64,000 nucleotides of DNA from Pseudocercospora fijiensis CIRAD86. Its lineage: Eukaryota > Ascomycota > Dothideomycetes > Mycosphaerellales > Mycosphaerellaceae. The position numbers were made by a program, and so were the translations under genes. The stretch covers positions 1,296,377-1,360,376 of the forward strand of contig NW_006921540.1 of NCBI RefSeq assembly GCF_000340215.1. Direction: 5' to 3'. Under the pieces are notes generated by a model. The model was not told the origin of the DNA. It saw nothing but the letters and a program-made list of their open reading frames with translations, and ran no database searches. Positions 1 to 10,229 of this stretch are shown here, piece by piece. The first letter of the stretch is position 1; each line of letters begins with the position of its first letter.

Positions 1-15
1 CGATGAGCGCCCCCT

Positions 16-144
16 ACTTGATGTAACTGATGTATTTAGGAAGAAGGACTAATCTATCTGGAAGTCCGAAGATGAAGTGCAGCAGTTGCAGCCTCAGGCA
101 TTAGGCACGTGATGGACCCTGACACCTAGACACACACTCTAAGT
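16..144 (-). repeat. 3' LTR of copia element
   Basis: Left copy of the 129-bp LTR, preceded by target duplication CCCCT at 11-15. It differs from the right LTR by C to T, G to A and C to T changes, each of the CpA to TpA or TpG to TpA type expected from RIP. One of them changes the terminal CAAGT to TAAGT. Confidence 0.9.
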
Positions 145-145
145 C

Positions 146-153
146 ACCCCCTT
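146..153 (-). other. Polypurine tract of copia element
   Basis: On the minus strand AAGGGGGTG lies immediately upstream of the 3' LTR, the expected place and composition for the plus-strand primer of reverse transcription. Confidence 0.65.
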
Positions 154-329
154 AGCACGTGCATATCGCTATAGAATGAAGCAAACCAAACACAATAGCC
201 ATTTAGTTAGCGAAGCAAACAGGGGTATTAGGTAAGCAGAAACAGGTGAACAAACTAGACTACTCTCAGGTCGAACAGACAAAGCAAACAAAGGCCCTCC
301 TTAGTATTTAGTAGCTAGCTTTATAGCAT

Positions 330-3300
330 TCTCAATAGCGGCCTTACAATCTACTAGGTTTAGTTGTTTAACAAAGCGGCCGTACTTGATCTTGTTAAGC
401 GGCTTAGTAAAGCTATCGGCTATCTAATTATATATACTAACCTATTAGACTATAATAGAACTATTAGCAATCTTCTCTCGGATATAGTAGACTCGAGTAT
501 CTATATGCTTCGTACGGCTATTAATGCTAGTCGACTTAGTAATAGCAATAGCGGACTAATTGTCCTCGTAGAGCGTAACTAGAAGAATATAGCCCTTATA
601 GCTAATTTCCTTTAATAAACGAGCTAAGGTAACTGCTTCCTTAGCCCCTATAGTAAGTTAGATATACTTAGCTTTAGTTAACGATAGTGTAACAAGCGTC
701 TAGCGACCGGACTTATACAATAGAGGTCCGCCTATAATAGTAAAGTAGAAGCTACCTATAGAGCGACGAGTAACTAGGTTATTAGCCTATAAGGCATTAC
801 AGTATCTAGCAAAGTTAAGCTTATCGTTCTGTGTGCCTTAGAAGCGTATGCTACGACTAAGGGTACTAACTAGGTACTCAATTAGCTAAAGGAGTGCGGT
901 ATAATGCTCTTTAGTAGGGTTGGAGATAAATCGTAACAATAGGCCTACAGTATAGCAAGCATTAGGTCGTGTAATTATAGCTAGCTAGAGGGCTTTACTA
1001 ACACCCTCCTAATATTAAGTCTTAAAGGCGGCACTAGCTATATAGCCTTTAGGTGTACGCTAAATCGATGTCTTAACGTATCGAGGCGCTATTAGAGTAG
1101 CTAGACCGATACGGCTACGCATACTATATTTCTTACTAAGCCTATTTAGATAGGCATCCTAAACGATATAGATAGTGCGCTAGTTGCGGTTACGGATAAT
1201 CCGCATACCGAGATAGTAGTGTAGGTTACTAAGTTCTCGTATATTGAATCGGTCCTTTAGCATCTAAGCAACGGCTTCTAGTACTAACAGGCTATAGGCG
1301 ATAATAATTATATTATCGACGTAGATAACGATAATCGAGCCGCTAACAACGTGTTTGAATACATATACGTTAGTTATTATTAGTATAAAGTCTAGGCTCT
1401 TTAAGTACTTCCGAAGCTCTTTATACTATAGCATTAATAACTGCTTTAGACTATACAGTGCCTTTAGTAATAGGCAAACTATGCCCTTGCTACTACGGTC
1501 CTTAAAGCCGTATAGCTATTCAACGTAGATCTTGTGCTTGTCGCCGATAAGAGCATTAAGGAAGGCAGTTAGGATGTTATACTACTTAGCCTCTAGGTCG
1601 TAATAAGCAATTAAGCTAAACAAGGCTCGAAGTGTATACGGCTTAGCAATAGCCGTATAGGTCTCGTTATAATCCTATCCTTCAACCTATATAAAGCTAC
1701 GGACGACTTAACGAGCCTTAAACCGACTTACCTTGCTATTAGCGTCGCGCTTAATAGTAAACACCTATCGGCTACGAACAACTTTGCGACCTTCTAGCAC
1801 CTCTAACCGAGATATATGCACCTATATATAGTTGTCGATTAGTAACTTGTATTTAGCCTTATAGGCCTCCTTCTATTGTAGCTAGTATAGCGACTGAGTC
1901 GCCTCCTTATAGCTCTTTAGAATAGGAATAGTGTCTCTATTAGACTGTTTAGCAACGTGGTAGGAAGCTATAAAGCCCTTCATATAGGCTATTAGCATAT
2001 TAGCTATTGTGCGACGAGTTGCCCGCTTAACACTACAATTAGCTAGATAGCTACGCAACAGGTTACGAGCTGACTTGTTGCTACGGGTTGTACGGGTAGA
2101 ACGAGCGCCTGTCGTGTTAGGTCGCTTAAACTCTAGTAACTAGCTAGGCTTACCCTTCTTCGCATTTAGATTGAAAGGCGGAGCTTAATCTTCCTTAGCT
2201 AACTAAAAGCTATCTTTATTACTTGAAGCTAGTGGTTGAACGTCTAGAAGGTCATCCTCGAGTGGTAATAGATTAGCGACCTTATTAGGCATTTGCTAAG
2301 CAGGGTCGTCTAGAGGCTCTTCTTGCTAGGCTAGAAGCTACTAGACTATACTAGCGGCTTCCTATAGCGACGGTACCTCGTTGCTTATAGAATTAAACAG
2401 AGCGGGCATAATAGACTCGAGTATAATAAACTCGTTCTTAGCTAGATCGTTAGGATTGGCGTATAGATCTATGCCCTCTAGAAGCAATAGCTTACTAGCC
2501 GTCTTAATAAACTAGACATCCTTTAATAGAATAACCTTGTACTAGTTAGGGAGGTAAATCATGTATTTTCCTAAGTCCACTAAGTCCTTAGCATAGCCGA
2601 CTAGCTTACTAATAAGGCCTCTACTATCTATCTTCTTTCTACGAGCAACTCCGTAATTATATACAATAGTAGTATAGCTATAGGCACGAAGATATTAAAG
2701 GCGTAGCTGCTTTCGAGACCAATTGAGCTCCCTAGCTACAATAGTATAGGGGCTAAGACCTTCTAAGGTTCTAGGAGTGATATTAAGGACCTATGTAGCA
2801 GTAGTGACTATATACGGCTATAGGGCCTTTAGCAAATTCGTATAGAGCATCATCTTCCGAGCGGTCGTGTATACGATGTAATTGCTAACCTTAGCTAGGC
2901 CATTCTAAGTAGAAGAATAAGGTGCTGTAACCTGCAGTACAATGCCCTAATTACGAGCCTAGCTTAATAGCTAATTTCCGCCGTACTTACCCCCTCTATC
3001 GAGGCGGTAGATTAGGATCGAATAGCTAGTTTGTATACGGACGTATATACGATAGTCCTTAATTGCTACTATAGCCCCTAACTTCAGCGAGCTAGCATAT
3101 TCGTATCGATAGGCTAATTTTGCGCATATAAACAACGTAAAGTAGCGTTCCTGCAGTAGACTAGGGTTAGTAATAGTGACTACATCTATATAGACAATAT
3201 AGTAAATGGTAGACGGTCGCAGTCGTAGCAGTCGGTTGTATTCCTTGTATAACATTGCTATACGACAAGCGATACAGTTTCGGAAGTCGGTCTTGTTTCT

Positions 3301-3830
3301 AGTAATAACAATCTAACCCTTAGCTTCTATTCGTAATAGCTTGCGGTAATAGATATAGCTATATCGTAGATACTATTCTTCTATCGTACCTATTAGCACC
3401 CCCTTCTTCGATAGAAGCGCAATAACCTAGCTATCCGGACTAGAGGTTGGTATATATAGATAGGGGAGACTATTCTTTCGGTATGTCTAAGCAACAGTAA
3501 CCTTAGAGCCGTTAACAATAGTAAACAGCACTCGCTTGTCATTCCGATAGAAATAGCCCTTGTCGGCAAGCTTCTTAGTAGATAGAAGGTTAGCTGCTAG
3601 ACCTAGAACATATAGTGTATTAGATAGCTTTATACTGCTTATACTACGCTTATTGACAACCTTAGTCTAAGCTATACCAACTATCGTAGCGTACTTCGTA
3701 TTGCTACTAAACCGGATAGGAATGTAATAGCCTTTATATTCAATAAGCAATAAAGGGTCGTTAACTATATGTATGCTAGTACCTAAGTCGACAACCTAAT
3801 CAGTAGTACGAGTGCTAGTAGTAAGAGCCG
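330..3830 (-). pseudogene. copia Pol remnant (protease, integrase, RT, RNase H)
   Basis: Protease: VVDLGTS at 3775-3795, preceded by a stop where Trp is usual, fits the retropepsin active site. Integrase: 2971-3255 is still open and reads YIDVVTIT near its start and RLDRGGKYGG near its end, matching the first and second catalytic Asp regions; Lys replaces the Glu usually seen in GGEYGG, as a G to A change would give. Reverse transcriptase: YVDN at 1312-1323 stands for YVDD, explained by GAT to AAT at a TpG. RNase H would occupy the final 300-400 bp before the 3' LTR but was not resolved. The frame carries dozens of stops, so it is a fossil. Confidence 0.85.
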
Positions 3831-3959
3831 TAGAAACCTAGTCGCTAACAGTAACTATAGTAGCGCTTGCAGTAAAGGCGTAATTGTAGTTTAGGTCTAA
3901 TAATACCCCCGGGGTAGTATTAGCCGCATATAGGCCCTAAGCACTATTCTAACTAGATG

Positions 3960-4926
3960 GCGGTTGCTACTGTTACTAAGCAGTTAGTCTACGCTGCTGC
4001 TGTTGCTGCACCCCCTTCTTCTTAGCCTTCTACTGTTTACGGCGCAGTCGGTCTTCCTCCTTTAGGTAAGGGTACTTAGTGTAGCAGCGGTTAGAAGGGT
4101 GAGTGCCTTAATAGTATAAGCACTTCTCGCGATTTTGACTATTCTAGTTGTTTCTACTACGACTACGACTATTGCTGTTTCCGCGGCTACTACGACCGCT
4201 ACGGTTCGAGTTACCTCGACCGTTGTTATTACTATTACGATCTTGTTATTATAGTTAGCGCTAAAGACTAAAGAAGCCGTTATATTAGGCCTAGTTCAAT
4301 TAAGCTACATTCTTATTAAGCAACGCGCTAATGATGTTGTTAAGGGTGCTGTTATTAATAGTGTATTCCGAGGCGCGCATTTGCTTACGGCGCATCTATA
4401 CGAAAGCTTCGTAGAATAGAGAGATCTATATAATAAACATATAGATAGCCTAGTATTAGCTAATAGCTAATTTAGTATCCTTTAAGGCACTAAGCTTCTT
4501 CTTATACTTATTACAGAACTTCTCAATGTCCTTACTATTATACCGAAGGGTGATATATTCCTAGTAGAGCATGAATTTAGTAGACCTACCTTCACTAGTA
4601 TATTTCTTCTTAAGGAAGTCCTATACTTCCTAGGATGTAGACAGACTAAGTAGTAATTGTTGAATATTACTAACACAATTGGCAAAGATCTAGGTACGCG
4701 CTGTTTGATCTTTAGAGTCCTATTTATTTTAGCGGTCTTTAAACTCTTTAGAAGACTTACTAGAGGCCTTAGAAAGAGGTCGCTAGCGGGTGCCTTGCAT
4801 ATAGCGCCATACCGATATACCTTTGAGGGCGCCTTTAGCGGCGTAGGCCTATACTGGATAATTCTCCTTGTTCTTCAGCTTGGGAATGTTGCTTATATAA
4901 GCGTTGGTGGTTGTAGGGGGAGCCAT
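3960..4926 (-). pseudogene. copia Gag remnant
   Basis: The likely start is the ATG at 4924-4926. The first residues, MAPPTTTNAYISNIPKLKN followed by ENYPV then a stop where Trp is expected, match the usual copia Gag opening in which a short helix is followed by Asn-Tyr-x-x-Trp. Further on, the frame gives YNSKDIEKFCNKYKKKLSAL, typical of the Gag helical core. A zinc knuckle lies at 4084-4125 (Cys-x2-Tyr-x3-His-x4-Cys; the Tyr would be Cys before a TGT to TAT change). Several in-frame TAG/TAA stops make it non-functional. The downstream limit is approximate. Confidence 0.8.
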
Positions 4927-5180
4927 TGCGGACAGCGACGGCGATGATATAGAAAGAGACTGTTAACTTGTCTCGAGGGTGTGACGAGGCCGCCGACAGG
5001 CGCGCCTGTGTTGTACTGGTGTGGCGGACAGCTAACACTGACAGTGGCCGACTCGAGTCCAGCACCTGCTGGAACACTCGAGGGCGGCGGCGGCGGCGAC
5101 GATATTGGTGTCGGCGCAATTTTTGGTGACGAGCGCTGTCTACGCAGCTGTCGGATTGACCATCAGAATACGTGTGGAAT

Positions 5181-5208
5181 GCGTTGGAAACGCAGGGGGC
5201 TCATAACC
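5181..5208 (-). other. Primer-binding site matching half of initiator tRNA-Met
   Basis: Directly inside the 5' LTR, the plus strand reads GGGGGCTCATAACC, preceded by GGAAACGCA. This closely resembles the 5' half and anticodon arm (anticodon CAT) of fungal initiator tRNA-Met, so the element's minus strand would pair with that tRNA fragment. Drosophila copia and yeast Ty5 are known to prime from such a half tRNA. It does not match the 3' acceptor end of initiator tRNA used by plant copia elements. The tRNA comparison is from memory of the conserved arm, not from a search. Confidence 0.75.
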
Positions 5209-5337
5209 ACTTGATGTAACTGATGTATTTAGGAAGAAGGACTAATCTATCTGGAAGTCCGAAGATGAAGTGCAGCAGTTGCAGCCTCAGGCATCAGGCA
5301 CGTGATGGACCCTGACACCTGGACACACACTCCAAGT
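5209..5337 (-). repeat. 5' LTR of copia element
   Basis: This 129-bp LTR begins ACTTG and ends CAAGT, a 5-bp inverted terminal pair rather than the usual TG...CA. It differs from the left copy at three positions, and at all three this copy has the unmutated base (C, G, C). It is followed by the target duplication CCCCT at 5338-5342. Confidence 0.9.
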
Positions 5338-5342
5338 CCCCT

Positions 5343-6455
5343 TCCCATGGCGCTAACTTGCAGGTCAACTCGTCGTGGAATGGCCTAGCCCAATATATAG
5401 CTTCTCGATTCATCGCAGAGGGATCGATGATTGATATTCGCCCATGCTCATTGCCATCCGCAAGGTCTGACAACGCTAAGCGCTCGAATATCCATAGGAG
5501 CCTATTTGAGGTGGATACGAACGGCGTTTTCTCCTTCTTTTTGTTCATGTGATTGAAGACATCAGTGAAGCAAATGTCTTCTGCTTTAGGCGTTCTGAAG
5601 TCAGAGGCATTGGATTTGAAGAACTTCCTCGCGATGAAACCATTCTCGCTGTTATGCTCGCCATCATCGGGGAGCCAATATCTGCGCAATATCATTAGCT
5701 TCAATTCGGATTTACTTCAAGCTACGATGAACATGCCGGAAAAGTAGACCTGTAATTGGCGGGTGGGCCAGTTTTGCTGAAATTGGTTCAAGTGACTGCC
5801 CAAGAGTCTGACGACGCGACTCAGGCTGCCAGATGGTGCTGCCATCCCCACGCGGCCCATACCAGAACCTCTTGCTAGGTCTCGGGCCAGCAGACTTATT
5901 TTGGGATCGGACTCCCGGGGTCTTCATCGTGGACAGAGACTTGAGCGCAACTTGATTCCCAACGTTTCGGCGAGCACGTTTTGGTAGCGGTGCGAGATTG
6001 TGGTCCTCGGCTGTTATGCTATAGTCTGACGGCAGCTCGGTGGCCGGCTGCTTGTTCAATGATCGAGACGAGGTAAGACATCCGAATGGAGCGATGGAGG
6101 CAGCGAATCTGGAGGTTTGATCTGTCGTAGCTACGCGCGTGGAAGTCGGCCTTGATATACAACCTTGAATCCAAGCTCTAATCTCATCTCTCCTTCGTGA
6201 GTCTCTCGATGCAGATGGAGGCGAGCGGATGGCGATCCAGTCCTTGTGATCCGGCTGCTTCTTATGCATCCCGTATTGACTCTTGATGACATTAGCGCGG
6301 GCATTGAGATTGAAGATGCCATTGAAGACATCCGCTCGCCTTTGTCCCTCAAGCCTAAATTCATTGGTGAGCATGTAGACGACCAGCTTCATCTCTCTTG
6401 TCCATTTTAACTTGGCGCTCTTCGCATTTCCGTGCTTCTTCTCTGAACGTGCCAT
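5343..6455 (-). pseudogene. Host gene of unknown function, interrupted by copia
   Basis: Two frames form this gene: 6455 to 5712 (247 residues from an ATG in a CCCCATGGC context) and a second from about 5717 leftward. The N terminus has a basic, Trp-containing helical stretch, KLKWTREMKLVVYMLTNEF, then RADVFNGIF, reminiscent of Myb/SANT-like N termini in uncharacterised fungal proteins. The middle is Ser/Pro/Arg-rich. The change of frame near 5712-5717 means an unplaced intron or a +1 shift. The second frame continues through KSNASDFRTPKAEDICFTD to CKLAPWEG, where the copia element begins. The host frame stays open across the 15 bp left of the element. Base composition is normal, unlike its neighbours. 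I do not know its function. Confidence 0.6.
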
Positions 6456-7030
6456 GGGGAATGCACGGCTGCAGTCTGCTATGAATCACAATATACGGGT
6501 TGAGGTGAAGATAGTGATGAATCATAATCGACCTCAAAAGCTATCAGCGGTGTATGTCGGGCCGCCGTTGCATTTGACTTCCACGAGAGCGTGCACGTGC
6601 CTTTCAAACCAGAACGAAGAGGCAGCTGGAAGGGTGATGCGACATCTGATGCAAGTACGATCAATTGATCTTCGACTGGGATGAATAATAAATCGTTTCT
6701 GGGAGGATGCATCATGACAGCAGAGCACAAAAGGTTGGTGGCTTCCTAGACGATGTCCGGAGCATCCAAGAAACGCAAGACATCAGACATCAGAGCCACT
6801 TTAGCAACCCATAGCACTAGCTTATTCCGATAAGCAAAGCCTTGATCAACTGTACTGAAGCTCTAAAGCCTGTCCTGCTCGGCGCTGATGGCATGAATAT
6901 CTGCCTTGCAATACCTCGAAACATGGACATTCGTGGTCGATCAAGAAGTGAGATTGAAACTGCATCAGGCACATGCTCTAGGTGCCAAACTCCCGACTCC
7001 ATGCCATAGTCAGGATCCCTTCTTGCTCAT
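6456..7030. other. Intergenic, non-RIPed host DNA
   Basis: Normal dinucleotide content and only short overlapping frames on both strands, none with recognisable motifs. It should hold the promoter of the minus-strand gene starting at 6455 and the 3' flank of the monooxygenase remnant ending at 7031. Confidence 0.5.
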
Positions 7031-7690
7031 TCACAAACATGTTGCCAGAAAATCTTGCACAAACGCCAGCAAATGAGAGTCCAGGCCCCTAAATCCAGTC
7101 TCCATCCAGAATAGAGCTCTCGCCGCTCTCCAACGCTGCAGCGAGCGAGTCCATAGTCCAGGGCTTGTACTTGATTCCTGGTGGCGTATTTGTGTTGGCG
7201 AGCCCCTTGCCCTGCCCTCGGCGACCTGTCCGAGAGCGGCATCAAAATTGTCGTAGACGTACTTTTCAGGGTCGTCATCAACCAGCCAAGTGCCCCACTG
7301 GAAGTTCCTGTTCTGTTTGTGCTTCGCCTTGTTGGTGTTGTGCCTGTCGCGATTCGCGACGCCCATGGCCTGGATGAAAGACACTCGCTCGCACCGAGGC
7401 AGATTGTGCACGCGAGTGGCATCAGGCACGATTGCCTGTCCTCCGACGGCACTACATGAGGCGATAGATACGGCATCCTCGATGGCCTGTGTACCACCAT
7501 TGCCAGAAGAGGGGATGAAGGTGTGTGCCGCGTCACCAATCTGAACGATACGGCCACCACCAGATGTCCACTTTGGTTATGGATCGCGCTATATCAAAGC
7601 CTGGTCGACGAGCGTATCGGGAGGAGTGGCCTTAATGACGCGCTTGGCGACTTCAGAAAAGCCTAGGATGGCTATCTCCTATTAGACCCT
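7031..7690 (-). pseudogene. FAD-dependent monooxygenase, C-terminal remnant
   Basis: Read from high to low coordinates, the frame gives ATPPDTLVDQALI, RDP, PKWTSGGGR, then IVQIGDAAHTFIPSSGNGG and QAIEDA. This is the conserved Gly-Asp FAD-binding motif and following helix of salicylate-hydroxylase-like (PF01494) flavoprotein monooxygenases. It continues VSFIQAMGVANRD and DPEKYVYDNFDAAL, typical of the C-terminal part, and ends at a TGA at 7031-7033. The N-terminal half, including the first FAD fold, is missing. Towards 7560-7690 Gln codons turn into TAA/TAG, and beyond about 7690 RIPed DNA replaces the gene. The family call is firm; the substrate is unknown. Confidence 0.85.
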
Positions 7691-7694
7691 TGCT

Positions 7695-9229
7695 AAGAGC
7701 GCACGAGCCACCGGTTTATTTATAAACCCTTTGCGTAGCAAGTGTCTAATAACAAAACTAGCAATTAGGTTAGATTTAAGACCCGCATTTTGCGACTTTA
7801 TATATAACCTAATATATATTAATATTTTATAATATAGGCGTAGAGTAATACGACGTTAGGTTATAAGGATATACTTATAGCCCTACGAGTACTAATAAGT
7901 CTAGCGAAGCGGAAGAGCTAAGCCCTAATAGCGAGCGCGAAATAATATTCTATACTAAACAAGTAACAATCTATAGAAGCTATTAGCACCCTCTATATAA
8001 CTTAGGCTAAAAGGGCTTGTCTATAGAAGCTATTAGTACCCTCTACGCAACTTAGGCTAAAAGGGCTTATTAATAATCGATATACTTACTATAAGCGATC
8101 GTAACTATAAGCGGTATACCGCTTATACTCGCGTCGCGATTTACACTTATAGCTCTATAGTACCTACTCTACTTATATATTATTCGCATCTCTATTATTT
8201 AAAACGTAGTCTATTAAGTTATATCTATATTAAGCTTATTACTATATTCCTCTTACTAAGTTACTTCTTACTTAGTACTCTATATATCCGCTATCTCTAT
8301 ATCCTATAAAGCTATTACTTCCTAAGTGCCTATTATATCTTGCTACTATTACTAATTGTTATAGGCAGCTGCCTTCTAAGCATTTATAGCCTCGTATACT
8401 ATTTCCTCTTAAGTATTACGATCTTTAATATAGATAAAGACCTTAATACTATACCGAAAGTAGGAGCTAACGCTCTTAGCTAAAGTAAGCCTATACTCGA
8501 ATTTATAATTAAGCTAATACTACGGGTACTAATCTACGAAGTAACGAGCTAGCTAAGCGATATTAAGAATGTCGCCTAGCTAAAATAAAGCATATATATA
8601 GCGAGTAATATAATCTTAAGAAGTAATAGAGTTTGTTTAGCTAGGTTAATATTACTATAGCTATCGTGCCTACTATACTTGTTATCGGTTCGCTACGACT
8701 CGCTAGAAGAAGTCTATATTTATAGAATTAGTTATAAGTAGCTATAAGGTAGGCGGACTATATACTAGGTAGGTAGTACCTATAGGCTACTACTATTAGG
8801 TAGATTAATCTTCCTATTCTAGCTAACCTTACTAAGAAGGAGGCTCCTATATAGTATATAGAGGTACCTACTAAGGAAACTTCTCCTTAAACTTCTTAAC
8901 TAGAGTCTAGACTAAGCGTATATATATACTACTATATCGCAGTAGCTAACGATAGTTATATAGTTTAGATAGAGCGTGCGTAAAGTTAAGAGCAATACGA
9001 TTTAGGTTAAATAGTATTTAGGGATCCTAATTAAGAATCTTCTTTATCTACTTAGTACGAGAAATAGCTTAAAGGTCCTTTTATAATTAAGCCCGCTCTT
9101 ATTCTTATTACTCTTAAGCCTAAGTCTCTTACTAACGACGTAATTGCTCTTACCGCTTGTTTTAAGTATCTCTCTACTTAGCAATATTATCTTATAAGAG
9201 AGGCTAAGCTAGATTTAGTGCTTCTAATA
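7695..9229. other. RIPed transposon DNA left of the helicase tail
   Basis: TpA-rich sequence with no frame I can assign. It should contain the 3' end of the Helitron (minus orientation), but no convincing CTRR end with hairpin was found; a GGTTTAT/ATAAACC hairpin near 7713-7728 is one weak candidate. It includes a 50-bp direct tandem repeat at 7971-8070 and a block (7900-7947) that recurs inverted near 57764-57884. Confidence 0.4.
7971..8070. repeat. 50-bp tandem duplication
   Basis: Two adjacent copies beginning CTATAGAAGCTATTAG at 7971 and 8021, differing by a few transitions. Confidence 0.85.
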
Positions 9230-9436
9230 AGAGGGTATCGCTAGGAGGTAATAAACGCTAAGAGCGACGACGAATATAATTAGCGTATCGAGTAATTACG
9301 GAACGCTAGACCTTACTCTACTTAAAGCGCTTATAGAAATTAAATAGCTCTTTAAATATTAAGTCGCTAATATTACGTGCTTAGGAGACAGCTATATATA
9401 ACAAACCTAGAGTAAAGTCCTTCTTAGAGATATCTA
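9230..9436 (-). pseudogene. C-terminal end of PIF1-like helicase (Helitron), detached piece
   Basis: On the minus strand the frame gives DISKKDFT, then GLLYIAVS, a stop where Gln or Arg is expected, ARNISDLIF and later ANYIRRRS. This is the stretch that follows motif VI in PIF1-like helicases, where a Phe-x-x-Gly-Leu-x-Tyr-x-Ala-x-Ser-Arg segment is typical. It is the direct continuation of the helicase that breaks off at 49540. The 40.1-kb element 9437-49539 lies between them, and deleting it with one TA restores an uninterrupted frame. The far left end of this frame is approximate. Confidence 0.85.
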
Positions 9437-9470
9437 CGTTATAAAAACTTTTTTTCTAATCGCGTCGATC
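9437..9470 (+). repeat. Left terminal inverted repeat of the 40.1-kb element
   Basis: Starts CGTTATAAAAAC and includes a T-run, then ATCGCGTCGATCC. It pairs with the right end at about 49506-49539. Confidence 0.8.
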
Positions 9471-9615
9471 CTATCGATCCTATCGATCCTAAGCGATCCT
9501 AAGCGATCCTAAGCGATCCTAAGCGACTAAGTTGCGACCTAACTCGCGCCCGGATCGTTTAGGATCGATAGGATCGACGCGATCGACGCGATCGATAGGA
9601 TCGACGCGGTAAATT
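9465..9615. repeat. Foldback minisatellite of GATCC units
   Basis: Tandem units of GATCCTATC and GATCCTAAGC are followed by their inverted forms (GGATCGATAGGATCGACGCG), so the block can fold back on itself. A shorter version lies at the right end of the 40.1-kb element (about 49470-49520). Confidence 0.8.
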
Positions 9616-10229
9616 TTTATATATATAAGATCGCTCTAGGTCGCTCGTAGTCGTAGTCGTTAGTAGTGTTTATACTATTCGTATAGTGCTATATTAATAC
9701 TTATCGACTCGTCGACTCGGTCGTATTAGTCGACTTAGTCTAAACTAGAATATACTAGTAGTACTATAGTTTTAAGTATATTACTATTATATTAACCGTC
9801 GTTACTATATATCGCTATATCCTATCTTATACGTTCTCTATAAACTATAAAATCATTCTTCGCCGCCTTAGTATTATTATCCTCTATATTTCGGAGGTGC
9901 GATTTCTATATACTCTATATAGTACGTTGCTTTTTTATTACTCGCCTATAAGCCTTTATAGCTCGCATTTCCTTATCTTCCTATTCCTTATCGTAAATTG
10001 TATTATATATCTCGAAATTAACTATACTATTAATATAGCGAGTCCTATACGGGGCGCCTTCGTCTATAAGTATAGCGTATAATATATAATAGACTAGTAG
10101 TAGGCTATATACCCGTCGCTCTTTAAGTCTACTATAGTATAGTAAAAGACGCTATAGCCGGATTGTCGTTAGACTATACGTATCCTTATACTCGCTCTTA
10201 TCGTTAATATAGTCGTAAAGCTTAACAAA
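9616..10229. other. Left subterminal region of the 40.1-kb element
   Basis: RIPed, TpA-rich sequence with no supported gene. A short open stretch at 9897-10082 has no homology I recognise and is probably chance. Confidence 0.4.

Larger units (their letters stand above)
16..5337 (-). mobile_element. Ty1/copia LTR retrotransposon, RIP-degraded
   Basis: The element is bounded by two 129-bp direct repeats and a 5-bp duplication CCCCT (11-15 and 5338-5342). Reading the minus strand, the order is 5' LTR, primer site, Gag, aspartic protease, integrase, reverse transcriptase, RNase H, polypurine tract, 3' LTR. Protease and integrase preceding reverse transcriptase is the copia order. Coding parts carry many TAG/TAA stops at expected Gln/Trp codons, so it cannot be translated. 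The leader (4927-5208) and right LTR still show normal CpA/TpG content. It is inserted in a host gene that continues on both sides. High confidence on family and boundaries. Confidence 0.93.

Noticed and set aside
364..582. Open plus-strand frame of 72 codons
   Set aside because: It lies opposite the copia RNase H end and has no motif; a shadow of RIPed minus-strand coding DNA.
5181..5208. A tRNA-Met gene
   Set aside because: Only part of the 5' half is present; no 3' half or acceptor stem; its place next to the LTR fits a primer site.
4835..5214. Overlapping open frames on both strands in the copia leader
   Set aside because: Leader region before Gag, not RIPed and therefore open by chance; Gag starts at 4926 in another frame.
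6479..7002. Small minus-strand frames between the host gene and the monooxygenase
   Set aside because: Several overlapping short frames in normal DNA with no recognisable motif; likely untranslated or intergenic sequence.
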